Source of the DNA: Victivallales bacterium
GTDB lineage: Bacteria; Verrucomicrobiota; Lentisphaeria; Oligosphaerales; Oligosphaeraceae
Direction of reading: 5' to 3'
NCBI GenBank assembly: GCA_017431185.1
Contig: JAFRLP010000116.1
Span: forward strand, 1-13,562
Length of the DNA stretch: 13,562 nt
Of the stretch, positions 13,044-13,562 are shown piece after piece (position 1 is the stretch's first letter; the number at the start of each line of letters is the position of its first letter). Under the pieces are notes generated by a model. It was given only the letters and a program-made list of their open reading frames with translations. It was not told where the DNA came from and made no database searches. A program made the translations under genes and the position numbers.

Positions 13044-13487
13044 TCAGAAAGGGGAATCGACAGGATTGTCGCCGGCACCCCATGCGGAGGACTCCTCCTG
13101 CGCCATCGGAGAGCCGTTCTCCAGCCCTGGCGGGGGCTCGGGAACGGCCATGCCGTCTGGCTCGGCCTTCTGAATCACTTCCGCGTTGACGTACATCCGA
13201 TAGCGCTTGCGACCGGTGTTGCGGTCAAACAGGGTCTGCTGCGCCAGACGGCCATCCACGAAAATCGCCGACCCCTTGTGGAAAATCTGGGGGACGATTT
13301 CGGTGAGGCGACCGCCTGCCTCGACATCGACAAAACTGGTCTCGTCCACGTCTTGTCCCCGCAGGTTTGGCACCTGGGTGGTGACGGAAAGGCCGAAGAC
13401 CGCGACGGGTGCGCCATCCTGGTTGCTGCGCACCTCAGGTTCGCTTGTCAATGTGCCTAGCAGGCAGACTCTGTTTAGATTGGCCAT
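13044..13487 (-). CDS. ssb: Single-stranded DNA-binding protein
   Basis: A 147-aa SSB. The OB-fold occupies ~1-106, starting NLNRVCLLGTLTSEPEVR, with the family patterns SFVDVEAGGRLTEIV, KGSAIFVDGRL and YVNAEVIQ. A Gly/Pro/Glu-rich linker leads to an acidic tip ending DNPVDSPF, a variant of the DDDIPF-type tail that recruits replication and repair partners. The ATG is preceded by an AGGAGAGG stretch ~7-11 nt upstream. Adjacent genes rpsR, rplI and dnaB confirm this as the housekeeping SSB and not a plasmid or phage copy. Confidence 0.96.
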   Translation of the reverse strand: MANLNRVCLLGTLTSEPEVRSNQDGAPVAVFGLSVTTQVPNLRGQDVDETSFVDVEAGGRLTEIVPQIFHKGSAIFVDGRLAQQTLFDRNTGRKRYRMYVNAEVIQKAEPDGMAVPEPPPGLENGSPMAQEESSAWGAGDNPVDSPF

Positions 13488-13523
13488 GGCTTACCCCTCT
13501 CCTGGGCTTGCGCCCCTTCACTG

Positions 13524-13562
13524 TCAATTGCGCTCTTCACGAGGAGCGCGGTAGGGACGGTC
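13524..13562 (-). CDS. rpsF: Probable C-terminal end of ribosomal protein S6 (partial)
   Basis: Reading in from the right edge on the minus strand, one frame gives the tail DRPYRAPREERN then TGA (13524-13526), 36 bp before the ssb start. S6 is the usual gene directly before ssb-rpsR, and many S6 proteins have a charged Arg/Glu/Pro-rich tail. Only 12 codons are visible and another frame is also open, so the call rests mainly on gene order. Confidence 0.4.
   Translation of the reverse strand, partial: DRPYRAPREERN

Noticed and set aside
12120..13460. 446-codon plus-strand open frame antisense to dnaB (start), rplI, rpsR and ssb
   Set aside because: It crosses four recognised minus-strand genes and the terminator between rplI and dnaB; the long frame results from GC-rich codon bias.

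Overview
This looks like chromosomal sequence from a GC-rich, probably Gram-negative bacterium; the evidence for Gram-negative is one lipoprotein with a classic lipobox. Most of the window is housekeeping genes. Phylum cannot be fixed from it. The divergent housekeeping proteins and many dispersed GC-rich palindromic repeats would suit a less-studied lineage, perhaps of the Lentisphaerota/Kiritimatiellota type, but that is only a guess.

Left part (1-3240, plus strand). A tandem array of 15-bp units runs in from the window edge (1-242). A gene-poor stretch follows, with a perfect 11-bp inverted repeat (479-535). Next is a long gene (598-2874) encoding an unusual fusion: XRE-type helix-turn-helix, cupin, then a complete acyl-CoA synthetase of the AMP-forming family. 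A stem-loop cluster, a tRNA-Gly(CCC) gene with its own promoter, and an intrinsic terminator close this part.

Middle (3240-8057, minus strand). An orphan polar-amino-acid-type ABC ATPase is flanked by two inverted copies of an ~80-bp palindromic repeat. Reading leftwards from 8057 comes the translation block rpsB-tsf-pyrH-frr, followed by orn (oligoribonuclease). An intrinsic terminator sits between tsf and pyrH. It probably makes the ribosomal protein and EF-Ts more abundant than the downstream enzymes.

Divergent region and plus-strand operon (8058-10741). About 460 bp separates rpsB from the next plus-strand operon. It holds a 98-bp inverted repeat, a near-consensus promoter and a weaker promoter facing rpsB. 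The operon encodes a DapF-fold protein with both catalytic cysteines replaced by serine, an inositol-monophosphatase-family phosphatase, and a small lipoprotein overlapping it by 4 bp.

Right part (10756-13562, minus strand). This is the classic (rpsF)-ssb-rpsR-rplI-dnaB cluster, with the likely tail of rpsF at the right edge. A strong intrinsic terminator lies directly before the dnaB start.

The points most worth following are the regulator-enzyme fusion with its upstream repeats, the cysteine-less DapF homologue and its operon, the two dispersed repeat families, and the terminator abutting dnaB.
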